NCBI RefSeq assembly: GCF_000518885.1
Contig: NZ_JAEL01000024.1
Location: forward strand, 211 to 57,034
Direction: 5' to 3'
DNA: 56,824 nt
Origin: Bacillus sp. J33
GTDB lineage: Bacteria; Bacillota; Bacilli; Bacillales; Cytobacillaceae
This document shows, in pieces, positions 8,590 through 16,605 of the stretch (its first letter is position 1; every line of letters begins with the position of its first letter). Position numbers and translations under genes: made by a program. The notes under the pieces are model-generated. The model did not search any database. It was not told the DNA's origin and worked only from the letters and a program-made list of their open reading frames with translations.

Positions 8590-9015
8590 ATGCAAATTTG
8601 GACGGACATGCCGAATTTTGTAAAAAGAGAGCTGGAGCAGCTTGAAGAAAAAATATCGCCTATTACCAAAAAGGCTGCCAGATATATTTTTTGGTCGACG
8701 CCTTTAATTATTCTTTCATTAATTAACCTGATGACTTTATTCTTTACTGTGCCTGACCAGGAGACATCCCCGCTGGCTATTTTCATTTATGCCATTATCG
8801 GTGCGCTTGGTTTCGCTCTTTCCAAAGAAGGGAAACACCAGCAGCAGGAAATCCAAAAAATAAGCACAGCGTATATAAAAGAACGGATTAAAAAAAGCCA
8901 ATGGGCCTCAGATCACCTTAAATCAAGGTACAAGGTGCTTATTAATGAAAATCCCCGTAAAGCAATCCCATATTTTATTCAGTTTTTAAAAGAGGAGAAG
9001 AGAGATTGGCAGTAA
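8590..9015 (+). CDS. Two-helix membrane protein of unknown function
   Basis: I do not assign this 141-residue protein to a named family with confidence; it resembles small DUF-type Bacillaceae membrane proteins. A charged amphipathic N-terminal segment (about 1-30) is followed by two hydrophobic helices (about 33-53 and 61-80) and a basic C-terminal region rich in Lys, Arg and Gln. It lies 19 bases after the alarmone synthetase, with AAGGAG ahead of its ATG, and its stop overlaps the ribosome site of the TetR gene. It should be co-produced with both and could be the membrane partner or target of this stress operon. Confidence 0.75.
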   Translation: MQIWTDMPNFVKRELEQLEEKISPITKKAARYIFWSTPLIILSLINLMTLFFTVPDQETSPLAIFIYAIIGALGFALSKEGKHQQQEIQKISTAYIKERIKKSQWASDHLKSRYKVLINENPRKAIPYFIQFLKEEKRDWQ

Positions 9016-9028
9016 GGAGGAACCATCT

Positions 9029-9634
9029 TTGCCAAAAATTACATTTTTCAACTTGCCGGATGATAAACGGGAAACGTTAATCTGTGCAGCTAAAAAAGAA
9101 TTTGCCCGGGTGCCGCTTTACCAGGCTTCGATTTCCAATATTATTAAGGATGCCAAAATTCCGAGAGGCAGTTTTTATCAATACTTTGAAGACAAGGAGG
9201 ATGCCTTTTTCTTTTTATTGGCTAATCATGTTGCTGCATACAAAGACTATTTTGTAAATTCATTGCAAAGGTATGAGGGCGATATTTTTGAAGCCATGAT
9301 TGATTTCTATCAGGTCATCATTACTGAAGAAAAAGAAAATCTGCAATTTTTAAGAAACCTGTTCCTTAATATGACGCACCGGATTGAAAATGTTTTTACA
9401 ACAAGCTTCGGGGAAACGGATATGAACGAAAACTTTAAAAAGATCAGCACGCTGATCAATCATGAAATGCTGAACATTAAGAATGAACACGAACTTTTTC
9501 ATATGATGCAAATTATTTCGTCGGTCACCTTTCATAATATTGTGAAAAAATTCTCAGGGGAATTAACCTTTGAAGCCGCATTGGACAATTATAAGACACA
9601 GATTCATTTATTAAAGAAAGGTTTTATCTCTTAA
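9029..9634 (+). CDS. TetR-family transcriptional repressor
   Basis: This 201-residue regulator has an N-terminal HTH (about residues 34-52, ASISNIIKDAKIPRGSFYQYF) of the TetR class and an all-helical ligand domain. It starts at TTG with AAGGAGG upstream; that site includes the stop codon of the membrane-protein gene. As the last gene of the operon it is the obvious candidate to bind the three 17-bp palindromes at 7628-7707 and to repress the operon. The ligand is unknown. Confidence 0.9.
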   Translation: MPKITFFNLPDDKRETLICAAKKEFARVPLYQASISNIIKDAKIPRGSFYQYFEDKEDAFFFLLANHVAAYKDYFVNSLQRYEGDIFEAMIDFYQVIITEEKENLQFLRNLFLNMTHRIENVFTTSFGETDMNENFKKISTLINHEMLNIKNEHELFHMMQIISSVTFHNIVKKFSGELTFEAALDNYKTQIHLLKKGFIS

Positions 9635-9641
9635 ATTTTAC

Positions 9642-9681
9642 AAAAAGCCTGTCTCTAAAAGGATTAGAGACAGGCTTTTTT
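9642..9681 (+). terminator. Terminator of the alarmone-synthetase operon
   Basis: AAAAAGCCTGTCTCTAA pairs with TTAGAGACAGGCTTTTT around AAGGA, ending in a T run. Confidence 0.92.
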
Positions 9682-9761
9682 GGGAAGGTAAAAAGTAGCA
9701 AGTGGCTCATTCTCCAAATGGGGAATAATTGAAACTAATATAGATGGGAAGGGAGTTTCAT

Positions 9762-11027
9762 ATGGCAAACAAGAACAGATGGCTGATTGCACTATCAGCT
9801 GTCGCCATTCATCTATCCATTGGATCTGTATATGCCTACAGTGTTTATCAAAATCCATTAAAGGAAGCATTGGGATGGGAAAAAACCGATGTATCCCTGG
9901 CATTTACGATTGCGATTTTCATTCTTGGTGCTGCCGCTGCCTTTTTTGGAAGGTTTGTCGAAAAAAATGGCCCACGAAAATCTGCCATGATTGCAGCCGT
10001 ATTTTTTGGTTTAGGGACCATTGGATCAGGTTTCGCCATTCAATTAGAAAATTACATTTTATTCTTGATCTTCTTTGGACTCATTGGAGGTTTAGGACTT
10101 GGCTTTGGCTATATTGCCCCTGTATCCACATTGGTAAAGTGGTTCCCGGATAGAAGAGGACTAGCAACAGGAATGGCAGTTATGGGATTTGGTGCCGGTG
10201 CGCTTATTACAAGTCCAATCGCAAGCAGATTGATGATTGCCACAGGCATTCCAGCCACTTTTTACATCCTGGGAATAAGCTATTTTATTCTAATGATTGC
10301 CGGTACGCTTTATATTGCAAAGCCGCCTGAAGGATGGAAACCGGAAGGAATGGCAGAAAAGAATGAAGAACGGCCTGTAAAAGCCGACCTTTCTCAGCTT
10401 ACTGCGAATGAAGCCATTAAAACCAAGCGATTCTGGCTCCTATGGATCATGATGTTCATCAACATTTCTGCAGGAATCATGATCTTGTCGGTTGCTGCGC
10501 CAATGGCACAAGAGATTACTGGTGCCAGTGCCATAACTGCTGCAAGCATCGTCGGCATTATGGGCCTCTTTAACGGCGGTGGAAGAATTGGATGGGCATC
10601 CGCATCCGACTACTTGGGAAGAGGCAATACATACATGACCTTTTTCCTGATCCAGGTGGCCGCATTCGTTATTCTTCCGTTCATTACCAACTCATTTATC
10701 TTTTCCATCTTCCTTTACATCATTGTTTCTTGCTATGGTGGAGGATTTGCCTCATTGCCGGCCTTTATCGGGGACCTGTTTGGGACCAAACAGCTTGGTG
10801 CCATACATGGCTATCTGCTCACATCCTGGTCAATCGCCGGTGTAGCAGGACCGATGCTTGTATCCAATATTTACGAAGCAACACAAAGCTATACCGTTAC
10901 ATTCTACGTGTTCGCAGTCATGCTTGGAATCGGCTTTATTGTATCGCTCCTAATGAAGCGAGATATCAAAAAAATCAGGGAAACGAAGAAACAAAAGCGG
11001 GCGAGCAGCCAGCTTGTTACTGAATAA
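9762..11027 (+). CDS. MFS transporter of the oxalate:formate antiporter (OFA) family
   Basis: This 421-residue, twelve-helix carrier opens with the OFA pattern NRWLIALSAVAIHLSIGSVYAYSV and carries GGLGLGFGYIAPVSTLVKWFPDRRG between helices 4 and 5. The start is the ATG at 9762, with AAGGGAG seven bases ahead; an ATG at 9744 overlaps that site. Family members exchange carboxylates such as oxalate and formate. Its position tail to tail with a formate-dehydrogenase-like operon makes formate or a related acid a plausible substrate, but this is inference from neighbourhood. Confidence 0.85.
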   Translation: MANKNRWLIALSAVAIHLSIGSVYAYSVYQNPLKEALGWEKTDVSLAFTIAIFILGAAAAFFGRFVEKNGPRKSAMIAAVFFGLGTIGSGFAIQLENYILFLIFFGLIGGLGLGFGYIAPVSTLVKWFPDRRGLATGMAVMGFGAGALITSPIASRLMIATGIPATFYILGISYFILMIAGTLYIAKPPEGWKPEGMAEKNEERPVKADLSQLTANEAIKTKRFWLLWIMMFINISAGIMILSVAAPMAQEITGASAITAASIVGIMGLFNGGGRIGWASASDYLGRGNTYMTFFLIQVAAFVILPFITNSFIFSIFLYIIVSCYGGGFASLPAFIGDLFGTKQLGAIHGYLLTSWSIAGVAGPMLVSNIYEATQSYTVTFYVFAVMLGIGFIVSLLMKRDIKKIRETKKQKRASSQLVTE

Positions 11028-11032
11028 TGGAA

Positions 11033-11068
11033 AGCTCTTGCCTATGACCTGGCAAGAGCTATTTTTTG
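11033..11068 (+). terminator. Terminator of the OFA transporter gene
   Basis: AGCTCTTGCC pairs with GGCAAGAGCT around eight bases, followed by ATTTTTTG. Confidence 0.9.
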
Positions 11069-11080
11069 TGAAAATAGGTT

Positions 11081-11110
11081 GCCCCTTTCCCGAAAGCAGG
11101 GGAAAGGGGC
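11081..11110 (-). terminator. Hairpin ending the formate-dehydrogenase-like operon
   Basis: GCCCCTTTCC and GGAAAGGGGC form a perfect 10-bp stem 46 bases past the last gene of the minus-strand operon. The following T run is poor, so it may act together with the hairpin at 11033-11068. Confidence 0.55.
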
Positions 11111-11155
11111 AGAGGTTATGCATTTTTCAACAAATAAAACGGCACAAGGAACATC

Positions 11156-11287
11156 CTATAAATTCTCAAGCGCAGAAGGGTGAATACGGTCATTTGTACA
11201 ATCAGGACATATATCCAGGATGTCAAAGCTATATTCTTCTTCCTCAGTCTCGTCCCTACGCCCGCAGATTTCACATACTCTAGCCAA
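11156..11287 (-). CDS. 43-residue zinc-ribbon protein
   Basis: A small frame not covered by long-ORF calling starts at TTG (11287) with GAGGAGG eight bases upstream, a near-perfect ribosome site. The product begins MARVCEICGRRDETEEEEYS and carries CEIC and CPDC knuckles, the spacing of a zinc ribbon, with an acidic middle. It follows the HMA-fold gene in the same direction within about 40 bases and is therefore probably the last gene of the formate-dehydrogenase-like operon. Function is unknown; metal or cluster handling for the dehydrogenase would fit. Confidence 0.75.
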   Translation of the reverse strand: MARVCEICGRRDETEEEEYSFDILDICPDCTNDRIHPSALENL

Positions 11288-11328
11288 ATGGAGCCCTCCT
11301 CTGAATCTTGATGAAACTTTCTCCGAGT

Positions 11329-11559
11329 TTAGTGGCCATCAGGAGCAGCAATGTTATATCCACAGTCCTTAATGGCCTGTTCGAAATCCATAAAGGATGC
11401 AGCGTCTTCATCGAAAGAAATGACAGCTTCCCCGTTCATGGAATTCAGCTTCACTTTTCGGACACCCCAGACATCATAGAGAGCCTGGTTTAATTTTTCT
11501 TCATCGTTTTTATCCATGTTTTCAATCGAAATTGTCCGGGTAATCAAGACAGAATTCAC
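11329..11559 (-). CDS. HMA-fold (ferredoxin-like) small protein without metal-binding CxxC
   Basis: This 76-residue protein has the beta-alpha-beta-beta-alpha-beta pattern of heavy-metal-associated domains (VWGVRKVKLNSMNGEAVISFD, then an FEQAIKDCGY helix end). The loop that would hold CxxC reads ENMDKNDE, so it cannot bind copper in the usual way. It begins at GTG, overlapping the stop of the YjgD gene by four bases, which means tight coupling. A structural or regulatory role beside the dehydrogenase is more likely than metal transfer. Confidence 0.75.
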   Translation of the reverse strand: MNSVLITRTISIENMDKNDEEKLNQALYDVWGVRKVKLNSMNGEAVISFDEDAASFMDFEQAIKDCGYNIAAPDGH

Positions 11560-12062
11560 TCTCCTGTTTTATAATGCGTATGATCTTTGCCCATTTCCTT
11601 GCCCATCCCCTTAAGAAAACCAAGCATTGAATGAATCGCTAAATTGGTGTCAGGGTCCTGCATCGCTTTCATAAGCCCCCACATGCTGCGTTTCTCATTT
11701 TTCTTCATCACTTCTGCAGACTCATCAAGCCCTTTCGTGACGGCGTTCATCATCATGCTCATTTGCTGGGGATCGAGGGAGCCCAGAAAATCGATAGTAT
11801 TAAAGCCGTTGCGGATAATATTATGCATATTCGGCTGGTTGATCTGCTCGATCGCAATGGCGGCCACTTTTTCCTTCGAATGCAAGAATCCCTGTATGAT
11901 ATCGAGAATTCCCGACTTTTGCAGCTGGCCGATAATATCAATTGCACTTGAAATGGCTTCACGGTTTTCGGCAAGCTGCTCTAGAAGTGCAGCTATATCC
12001 TTTGCCTGTTCCTCCTGAGCGGAGGGCTGTACCAGCTCAATTTGCTTGATCGCTTTCGCCAT
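11556..12062 (-). CDS. yjgD: YjgD-like DUF1641 protein
   Basis: This 168-residue helical protein has the DUF1641 features seen in Bacillus YjgD: a long N-terminal helix, the IIGQLQKSGILDIIQGFL segment and a Met-rich middle. Its ATG lies inside the end of the large dehydrogenase gene (26-base overlap) with AAAGGAGGG ahead. In known genomes it accompanies YjgC-type formate dehydrogenase and may help its assembly or function; the role is not proven. Confidence 0.88.
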   Translation of the reverse strand: MAKAIKQIELVQPSAQEEQAKDIAALLEQLAENREAISSAIDIIGQLQKSGILDIIQGFLHSKEKVAAIAIEQINQPNMHNIIRNGFNTIDFLGSLDPQQMSMMMNAVTKGLDESAEVMKKNEKRSMWGLMKAMQDPDTNLAIHSMLGFLKGMGKEMGKDHTHYKTGE

Positions 12063-15027
12063 CGTATAGACCCTCCTTTTTTAGCATTTCCGGAATAGAG
12101 ATAAAATCGTCCCGGCTCCATTTCTTCTCGGTTTCTACGCCAATATGAGGCTGCGGGCTGCCGAACCGGAAGTTATGATGGGGAAGCGGAGAATCGCCAT
12201 CCTGCATCACAACTTCCATTTTCACCTGCATTTCCTTGTAGTTCGGTGTATGTGTAATTTTGTCATGATAGCTGCTTGTCAGCTTGTTGACCGCACCAAT
12301 GCCTTCAGTTGTATGCATCGGCAAATATAGCTCTTTTCCCTTAACCTGATCTGTCACCCAGACTTTGACCTGTATATGGCCATAAGGAGACGTGAGGCGG
12401 ACAAGGCTCCCGGTTTGAATATTTCGTTCTTCGGCCAATTCTGGTGAAACCTCAAGCCATAGCTCAGGTACTTTATACGAGATCCCTTCAGACTGATATG
12501 TCATATTGCCTTCATGGAAATGCTCCAGGATCCGGCCATTATTGAGATGAAGATCGAATTCTTCGCCAGCTTCAAATGGAGGAGTCCAATCTACCGTAAT
12601 AAGCCGTGCCTTTCCATCCGGGAAGTTGAATTTGTCCTCATAAAGCAATGGTGTATCGGTACCATCTGCTGCAACAGGCCAAACAAGGCTTTCCCAGTTT
12701 TCAAGGCGGTTGTAGCTGACTCCGGCAAATACCGGCGCAAGTTTGGCCACTTCATCCATAATTTCGCTTGGGTGCTGATAATTCCAGTTGGCTCCGAGCT
12801 TATTGGCAAGCTCCTGGAATATGTGCCAATCCGGTTTGCTGTCGCCAAGCGGCTCCAATACCTTGTAAAATCTTTGGATGCGGCGCTCTGTATTTGTAAA
12901 GGTGCCGTCTTTTTCAAGGCTCGGGGCGGCCGGCAGAACGACATCCGCGAATTGAGCCGTCTTTGAGAAGAAAATATCCTGCACGACAAAGAATTCCAGT
13001 TTTTCAAACGCTTCATGAACATAGTTGATATTAGAATCAACGAGGCCCATTTCTTCGCCGAACAAGTACATGCCTTTTACTTTGCCTGCCTGGATGGCTT
13101 CCACAATCTGATGGTTATTCAGTCCCGGCTTTTTCGGCAGATCGGTTCCCCATGCTTTTTCAAAACGGCTGCGGATTTCATCATTTTCAATCGGCTGGTA
13201 GCCAGGAAGCCATGTTGGCATGGTGCCAAAATCACTGGCGCCTTGAACATTGTTATGGCCGCGGAGCGGATATGCACCTGCACCCGGTTTGCCGAAGTTG
13301 CCCGTGATTAGCAGCAGGTTGGCAATTGCTGTGCTGGTATCTGTTCCGCCCAAATGCTGTGTAACGCCCATTGCCCATAAAATGCAGGTGCCTTTAGCTT
13401 CATGGATCATCTCAGCGATTGTAATCAGCTTATCCTTTGATATCCCCGTAACTTCTTCGGCATATTCCATCGTAAATTTATCAAGAGATTTGATATATTC
13501 TTCGACATGATTCACACGGTTATTCAGGAACTCGCGGTCATGCCAGCCTTGATCGACGATATATTTGGTTACAGCGGAAAGCCACACAAGGTCTGTTCCC
13601 GGTCTCGGATGGATATGCAAATCAGCCCGGTCTGCCAAATCATTTTTACGAAGATCTGCGACAATCAGTTTTTGGTCCGCCAGTTTGTTTGCCCGCTTAA
13701 TCCGCGTTGCGAGTACAGGATGGGACTCTGCTGGATTGGCGCCGACTGCAATAATTAAATCCGAACTTGCAATATCCTTTATCGTACCGGAATCTCCGCC
13801 TACTCCAACTGTCCGGATAAGTCCCATGGATGCTGGCGTCTGGCAGTATCTTGAACAGTTATCAATATTGTTCGTTTTAAATACAGCCCGGGCCAGCTTT
13901 TGGAAGAGATAGTTTTCCTCATTGGAGCATTTGGAGGAAGCAATGAAACCAAGGGCATCCGATCCTTCTTCTTCCTTAATCTTTAAAAACTTCTCTGCAA
14001 TAAGGGAAAGGGCCTCATCCCATGTTGCTTCATAAAATTTCTCGCCCTTACGGATTAAAGGCTTCGTCAGCCGTTCCTTGCTATTTATAAAACTCCAGCC
14101 AAATTTTCCTTTTACACAAGTGGAGATGCCGTTTACAGGAGCATCAGGCTGCGGCTGTATTTTTAAAATTTCCCGGTCCTTTGTCCAAACCTCAAAGCTG
14201 CAGCCAACACCGCAGTAGGTACAGACTGTTTTAGTCCGCTCTATGCGAGCCTCGCGCATTGCAGCTTCTACATTGGAAATTGCAAAAATTTCTTTATAGC
14301 CAGGTTCTACTTCTTTTGTTAAATCGATCATCGGCTCAAGCAGCGGCTTCGGAATATTGGTGAGATAACCTGCTTTGCCCAGCATCGATTTTTCCATCAG
14401 TGCATTACAAGGGCAAACCGTCACACAGTGACCGCATGAAACACAGGATGACTCATTAACCGGCACATCGTTATCCCAAATAACACGCGGATGCTCCCGA
14501 TCCCAGGCGATGCTCAGCACCTCGCTGACTTGAAGATCCTGGCAAGCCTCGACACAAAGCCCGCACAGAATGCACTGATCTGGCTCATAGCGGTAAAAAG
14601 GATTCGAATTGTCCTGCGGATAGGGCTTTGGCTTAAATTCATACTTCTGGTGCTCAATTTTGAAATGCTCCGCTGTATTATGAACCACACAGTTTCCGTT
14701 ATTGTTATCGCAAACCGTGCAATAAAGCTCATGATTTTTCAAAATCCGGGACATTCCCTCTAATTGAGCTTCCTTTGCTAAAACAGAAGCGGAGTTTACC
14801 TTCATGCCAGGTTCAGCAGGTGTCGCACATGAACGTTTCAGCTCACCATCGATCTCCACATAACAAGTATCACAAGTCTGTATGACCCCAACCCCCAAAT
14901 CAGGCTGGGTGGAACAAATCCCCGGCAAAAAATGATTGAAATCCCGCGCCGCCTCAAAAATCGACTGCCCCGGCCGAGCCTCAATCTCCTTCTCATCTAC
15001 AAAAAAAGTAAACCTTTCCTCGCCCAT
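12037..15027 (-). CDS. yjgC: YjgC-like formate dehydrogenase alpha subunit
   Basis: This 996-residue molybdopterin oxidoreductase has, in order, an N-terminal 2Fe-2S domain (CSTQPDLGVGVIQTCDTC), a His-Cys cluster region, two 4Fe-4S motifs (CILCGLCVEAC and CVSCGHCVTVC), the CTYCGVGC cluster of the catalytic subunit, and a bis-MGD domain. The active-site position reads NCSRYCQTP: a cysteine where some enzymes have selenocysteine, followed by Gln instead of the His of classical formate dehydrogenases. The start is the ATG at 15027 with AGGTGG ahead. The operon continues with YjgD, an HMA-fold protein and a zinc ribbon. Formate oxidation to CO2 is the family annotation. Confidence 0.88.
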   Translation of the reverse strand: MGEERFTFFVDEKEIEARPGQSIFEAARDFNHFLPGICSTQPDLGVGVIQTCDTCYVEIDGELKRSCATPAEPGMKVNSASVLAKEAQLEGMSRILKNHELYCTVCDNNNGNCVVHNTAEHFKIEHQKYEFKPKPYPQDNSNPFYRYEPDQCILCGLCVEACQDLQVSEVLSIAWDREHPRVIWDNDVPVNESSCVSCGHCVTVCPCNALMEKSMLGKAGYLTNIPKPLLEPMIDLTKEVEPGYKEIFAISNVEAAMREARIERTKTVCTYCGVGCSFEVWTKDREILKIQPQPDAPVNGISTCVKGKFGWSFINSKERLTKPLIRKGEKFYEATWDEALSLIAEKFLKIKEEEGSDALGFIASSKCSNEENYLFQKLARAVFKTNNIDNCSRYCQTPASMGLIRTVGVGGDSGTIKDIASSDLIIAVGANPAESHPVLATRIKRANKLADQKLIVADLRKNDLADRADLHIHPRPGTDLVWLSAVTKYIVDQGWHDREFLNNRVNHVEEYIKSLDKFTMEYAEEVTGISKDKLITIAEMIHEAKGTCILWAMGVTQHLGGTDTSTAIANLLLITGNFGKPGAGAYPLRGHNNVQGASDFGTMPTWLPGYQPIENDEIRSRFEKAWGTDLPKKPGLNNHQIVEAIQAGKVKGMYLFGEEMGLVDSNINYVHEAFEKLEFFVVQDIFFSKTAQFADVVLPAAPSLEKDGTFTNTERRIQRFYKVLEPLGDSKPDWHIFQELANKLGANWNYQHPSEIMDEVAKLAPVFAGVSYNRLENWESLVWPVAADGTDTPLLYEDKFNFPDGKARLITVDWTPPFEAGEEFDLHLNNGRILEHFHEGNMTYQSEGISYKVPELWLEVSPELAEERNIQTGSLVRLTSPYGHIQVKVWVTDQVKGKELYLPMHTTEGIGAVNKLTSSYHDKITHTPNYKEMQVKMEVVMQDGDSPLPHHNFRFGSPQPHIGVETEKKWSRDDFISIPEMLKKEGLYDGESDQAN

Positions 15028-15749
15028 TCTGCACCACCTATTCAAAAAGTACTTTTACGAAAAAGTATTTGCCAAAAGTGGAAAATGTATAACAGATTTC
15101 CCGGTATTGGATGGCGGTGGATGTTTAATAATGGTTTATATTAGAACTCTTTACTAACAGATATTATCGCGGGTGATAAGGGGGGAGGAGCGTGATGGAG
15201 AGCATGGCACCCTTGGCTGGGCATGCGAAAAAAAAGGGTGAAATGGGAGCAGAAAAAAACTCTTCATAGACCAATCAAGTGGGCCTAAACAAAAATATAA
15301 GAACATAGATTACGCGATTAACCAACAGAATATAATTCTGAAAGGAAACTGTTCATAAATCGAAAAAAGAAGCGAGGTTATCTTCCTCAATCAATCCGAT
15401 AAACACCCATAAATTTAATATTTCAAATAATATCGTCGTTAATGGAAGGGATTAACACCCATATTTTGTTGGATTTAATAAACTCGTCTTTAATAAGCTG
15501 AATTAGCGCCTAAAAAGATGCCTAGGAATGAAAAATTGTCGCTATTCATTCAAATTAATCCCAAATTGATTGTAAAGGTATCGATTTCGTCGTAAATATG
15601 TTTCTATAGCGACCAAAAAGCCTGTGCGGTCCCAATATCGCCGCTAACCAATTTAATCCAATAAAAGCAGTAAATGCAAAGAAAACATCGACTTCAAACA
15701 AAATCAATGCCGCCTTTCCGCAAATTAATTTCAGCAATTAAGCTTTACC
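15028..15749. other. Non-coding stretch between the formate-dehydrogenase operon and 6S RNA
   Basis: A perfect 12-bp palindrome AAAAGTACTTTT (15045-15056) sits just ahead of the dehydrogenase start and may be an operator. A 24-codon frame at 15195-15269 has a strong GGGGGAGGAG site but no recognisable product. The remainder, about 480 bases rich in A+T, contains two copies of AACACCCATA (near 15403 and 15455). I see no gene in it. Confidence 0.5.
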
Positions 15750-15750
15750 G

Positions 15751-15779
15751 TTGAAAAAACTGATCAAATCATATAATAT
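15751..15779 (+). promoter_or_regulatory. Promoter of the 6S RNA gene
   Basis: TTGAAA at 15751-15756 and TATAAT at 15772-15777 (or TAATAT two bases further, giving 17-base spacing) precede the RNA by about ten bases. Confidence 0.6.
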
Positions 15780-15786
15780 AAGACTA

Positions 15787-15977
15787 CAAGCTGCGTTGTT
15801 CGTAATCATAATAAAGTTTTAACCTTTAAGCTGTAATAGGGAGTTTTACATTGAAACGGGAATGACAGGCCTCTGTCTATTTGACTGGGAGGACATGCAG
15901 GAAGGTTTCTGCGAACACCCACTTTGAGGAGTGGTGGTTTAAAACTTTCTTATCATTCATTACGGCAAAGGCGGCTG
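15787..15977 (+). ncRNA. ssrS: Probable 6S RNA
   Basis: About 190 bases fold into a long interrupted rod with a central bubble, the 6S RNA layout. GCTGCGTTGTTCGTAAT pairs with ATTACGGCAAAGGCGGC at the ends, AAAGTTTTAACC pairs with GGTTTAAAACTTT further in, and the apical arm holds GACAGGCCTCTGTC and CACCCACTTTGAGGAGTGGTG. 6S RNA mimics an open promoter and sequesters sigma-A RNA polymerase. It has its own promoter and terminator and no reading frame. The ends are uncertain by about ten bases. Assignment rests on shape, size and remembered resemblance to Bacillus 6S sequences. Confidence 0.65.
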
Positions 15978-15992
15978 CTACATAATGCAACT

Positions 15993-16024
15993 AACCAGTT
16001 CCCAAACAGGGGCTGGTTTTTTTG
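15993..16024 (+). terminator. Terminator of the 6S RNA gene
   Basis: AACCAGTTCCC pairs with GGGGCTGGTT around AAACA and is followed by seven T. Confidence 0.85.
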
Positions 16025-16055
16025 TGTTTAGAATTCCGGTTTCTGGTTAAACCAA

Positions 16056-16317
16056 GATAAAGTGAAACTTCCAACAGAGGGGGGGCTTTCATCCCCGACT
16101 GATGGTTAGTCGGATTCTGCTGTCGCTAAGATCTCCGCTAACGCTTCGATCAATCGACACTGCGAACCCGATTGGCTCAACTAATCCTCAGCTTACGCAT
16201 CGGCAAGTTTCACTTTATCTCACCAATCGGGCTTCTACGGGCAGTTGCCCCCATATCCTTTTTTGTCCCCTCAAAGTCTTGAAGTGGGGGTCTTACTGCC
16301 CGTTAATGCGGGATAAA
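16056..16317. repeat. Structured intergenic repeat, copy A
   Basis: This 262-bp element is shared with 25648-26039. It has nested inverted repeats: AAAGTGAAACTT with AAGTTTCACTTT, CCCGATTGG with CCAATCGGG, and GGGCAGT with ACTGCCC. It ends in a conserved block from CAAAGTCTTGAAGTGGGGG to CCCGTTAA. No protein is encoded. It could be a non-autonomous IS200/IS605-like element, or a structured RNA of unknown role. Copy A is the uninterrupted version. Confidence 0.8.
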
Positions 16318-16342
16318 CGACATATACAGGAGTGATGAAAAC

Positions 16343-16483
16343 ATGAAAGAGATTACTGAAAAAAGATTTTGTGAAATTTGCCGGAAAGATACTGCCCATA
16401 TTGCCAGGGAAGATGCACTTGAAATAGAGTATATCTGCAAGGAATGCAATCATGAGGAAAATGTCATTAAGTCATTTTTTTAG
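16343..16483 (+). CDS. 46-residue zinc-ribbon protein
   Basis: An ATG at 16343 with CAGGAGTG about nine bases upstream opens a short frame beginning MKEITEKRFCEICRKDTAHI. CEIC and CKEC pairs 19 residues apart make a zinc ribbon, with a charged linker. The gene starts 25 bases after structured repeat A and ends at a hairpin. I do not recognise a functional family. It may bind nucleic acid or another protein. Confidence 0.65.
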   Translation: MKEITEKRFCEICRKDTAHIAREDALEIEYICKECNHEENVIKSFF

Positions 16484-16508
16484 CCAGTTTGCTACTGGCT
16501 GTATTTAT
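16482..16508 (+). terminator. Hairpin after the 46-residue zinc-ribbon gene
   Basis: AGCCAGT and ACTGGCT pair around TTGCT, starting in the TAG stop codon. The following T run is weak (GTATTTATT). Confidence 0.55.
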
Positions 16509-16559
16509 TGACACTACTCATTAGCCGTGTTAAAGTGAATTTATCTCGAATTAAAGATA
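16508..16559 (+). promoter_or_regulatory. Promoter and MhqR-like operator
   Basis: TTGACA at 16508-16513 and TAAAGT 17 bases further form a promoter. Just downstream, 16542-16559 is TATCTCGAATTAAAGATA, an imperfect palindrome close to the TATCTCGAAT-type operator known for MhqR in Bacillus subtilis, which controls quinone-inducible dioxygenases. The gene downstream belongs to that dioxygenase family. Confidence 0.6.
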
Positions 16560-16605
16560 TTTTATTTTAAGATAAAAAAACGGATAGCAAAGGGAGGATT
16601 TTGCG

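Noticed and set aside
15195..15269. 24-codon frame with a strong GGGGGAGGAG site.
   Set aside because: Product is short and unlike any protein I know; the good site alone is not enough.
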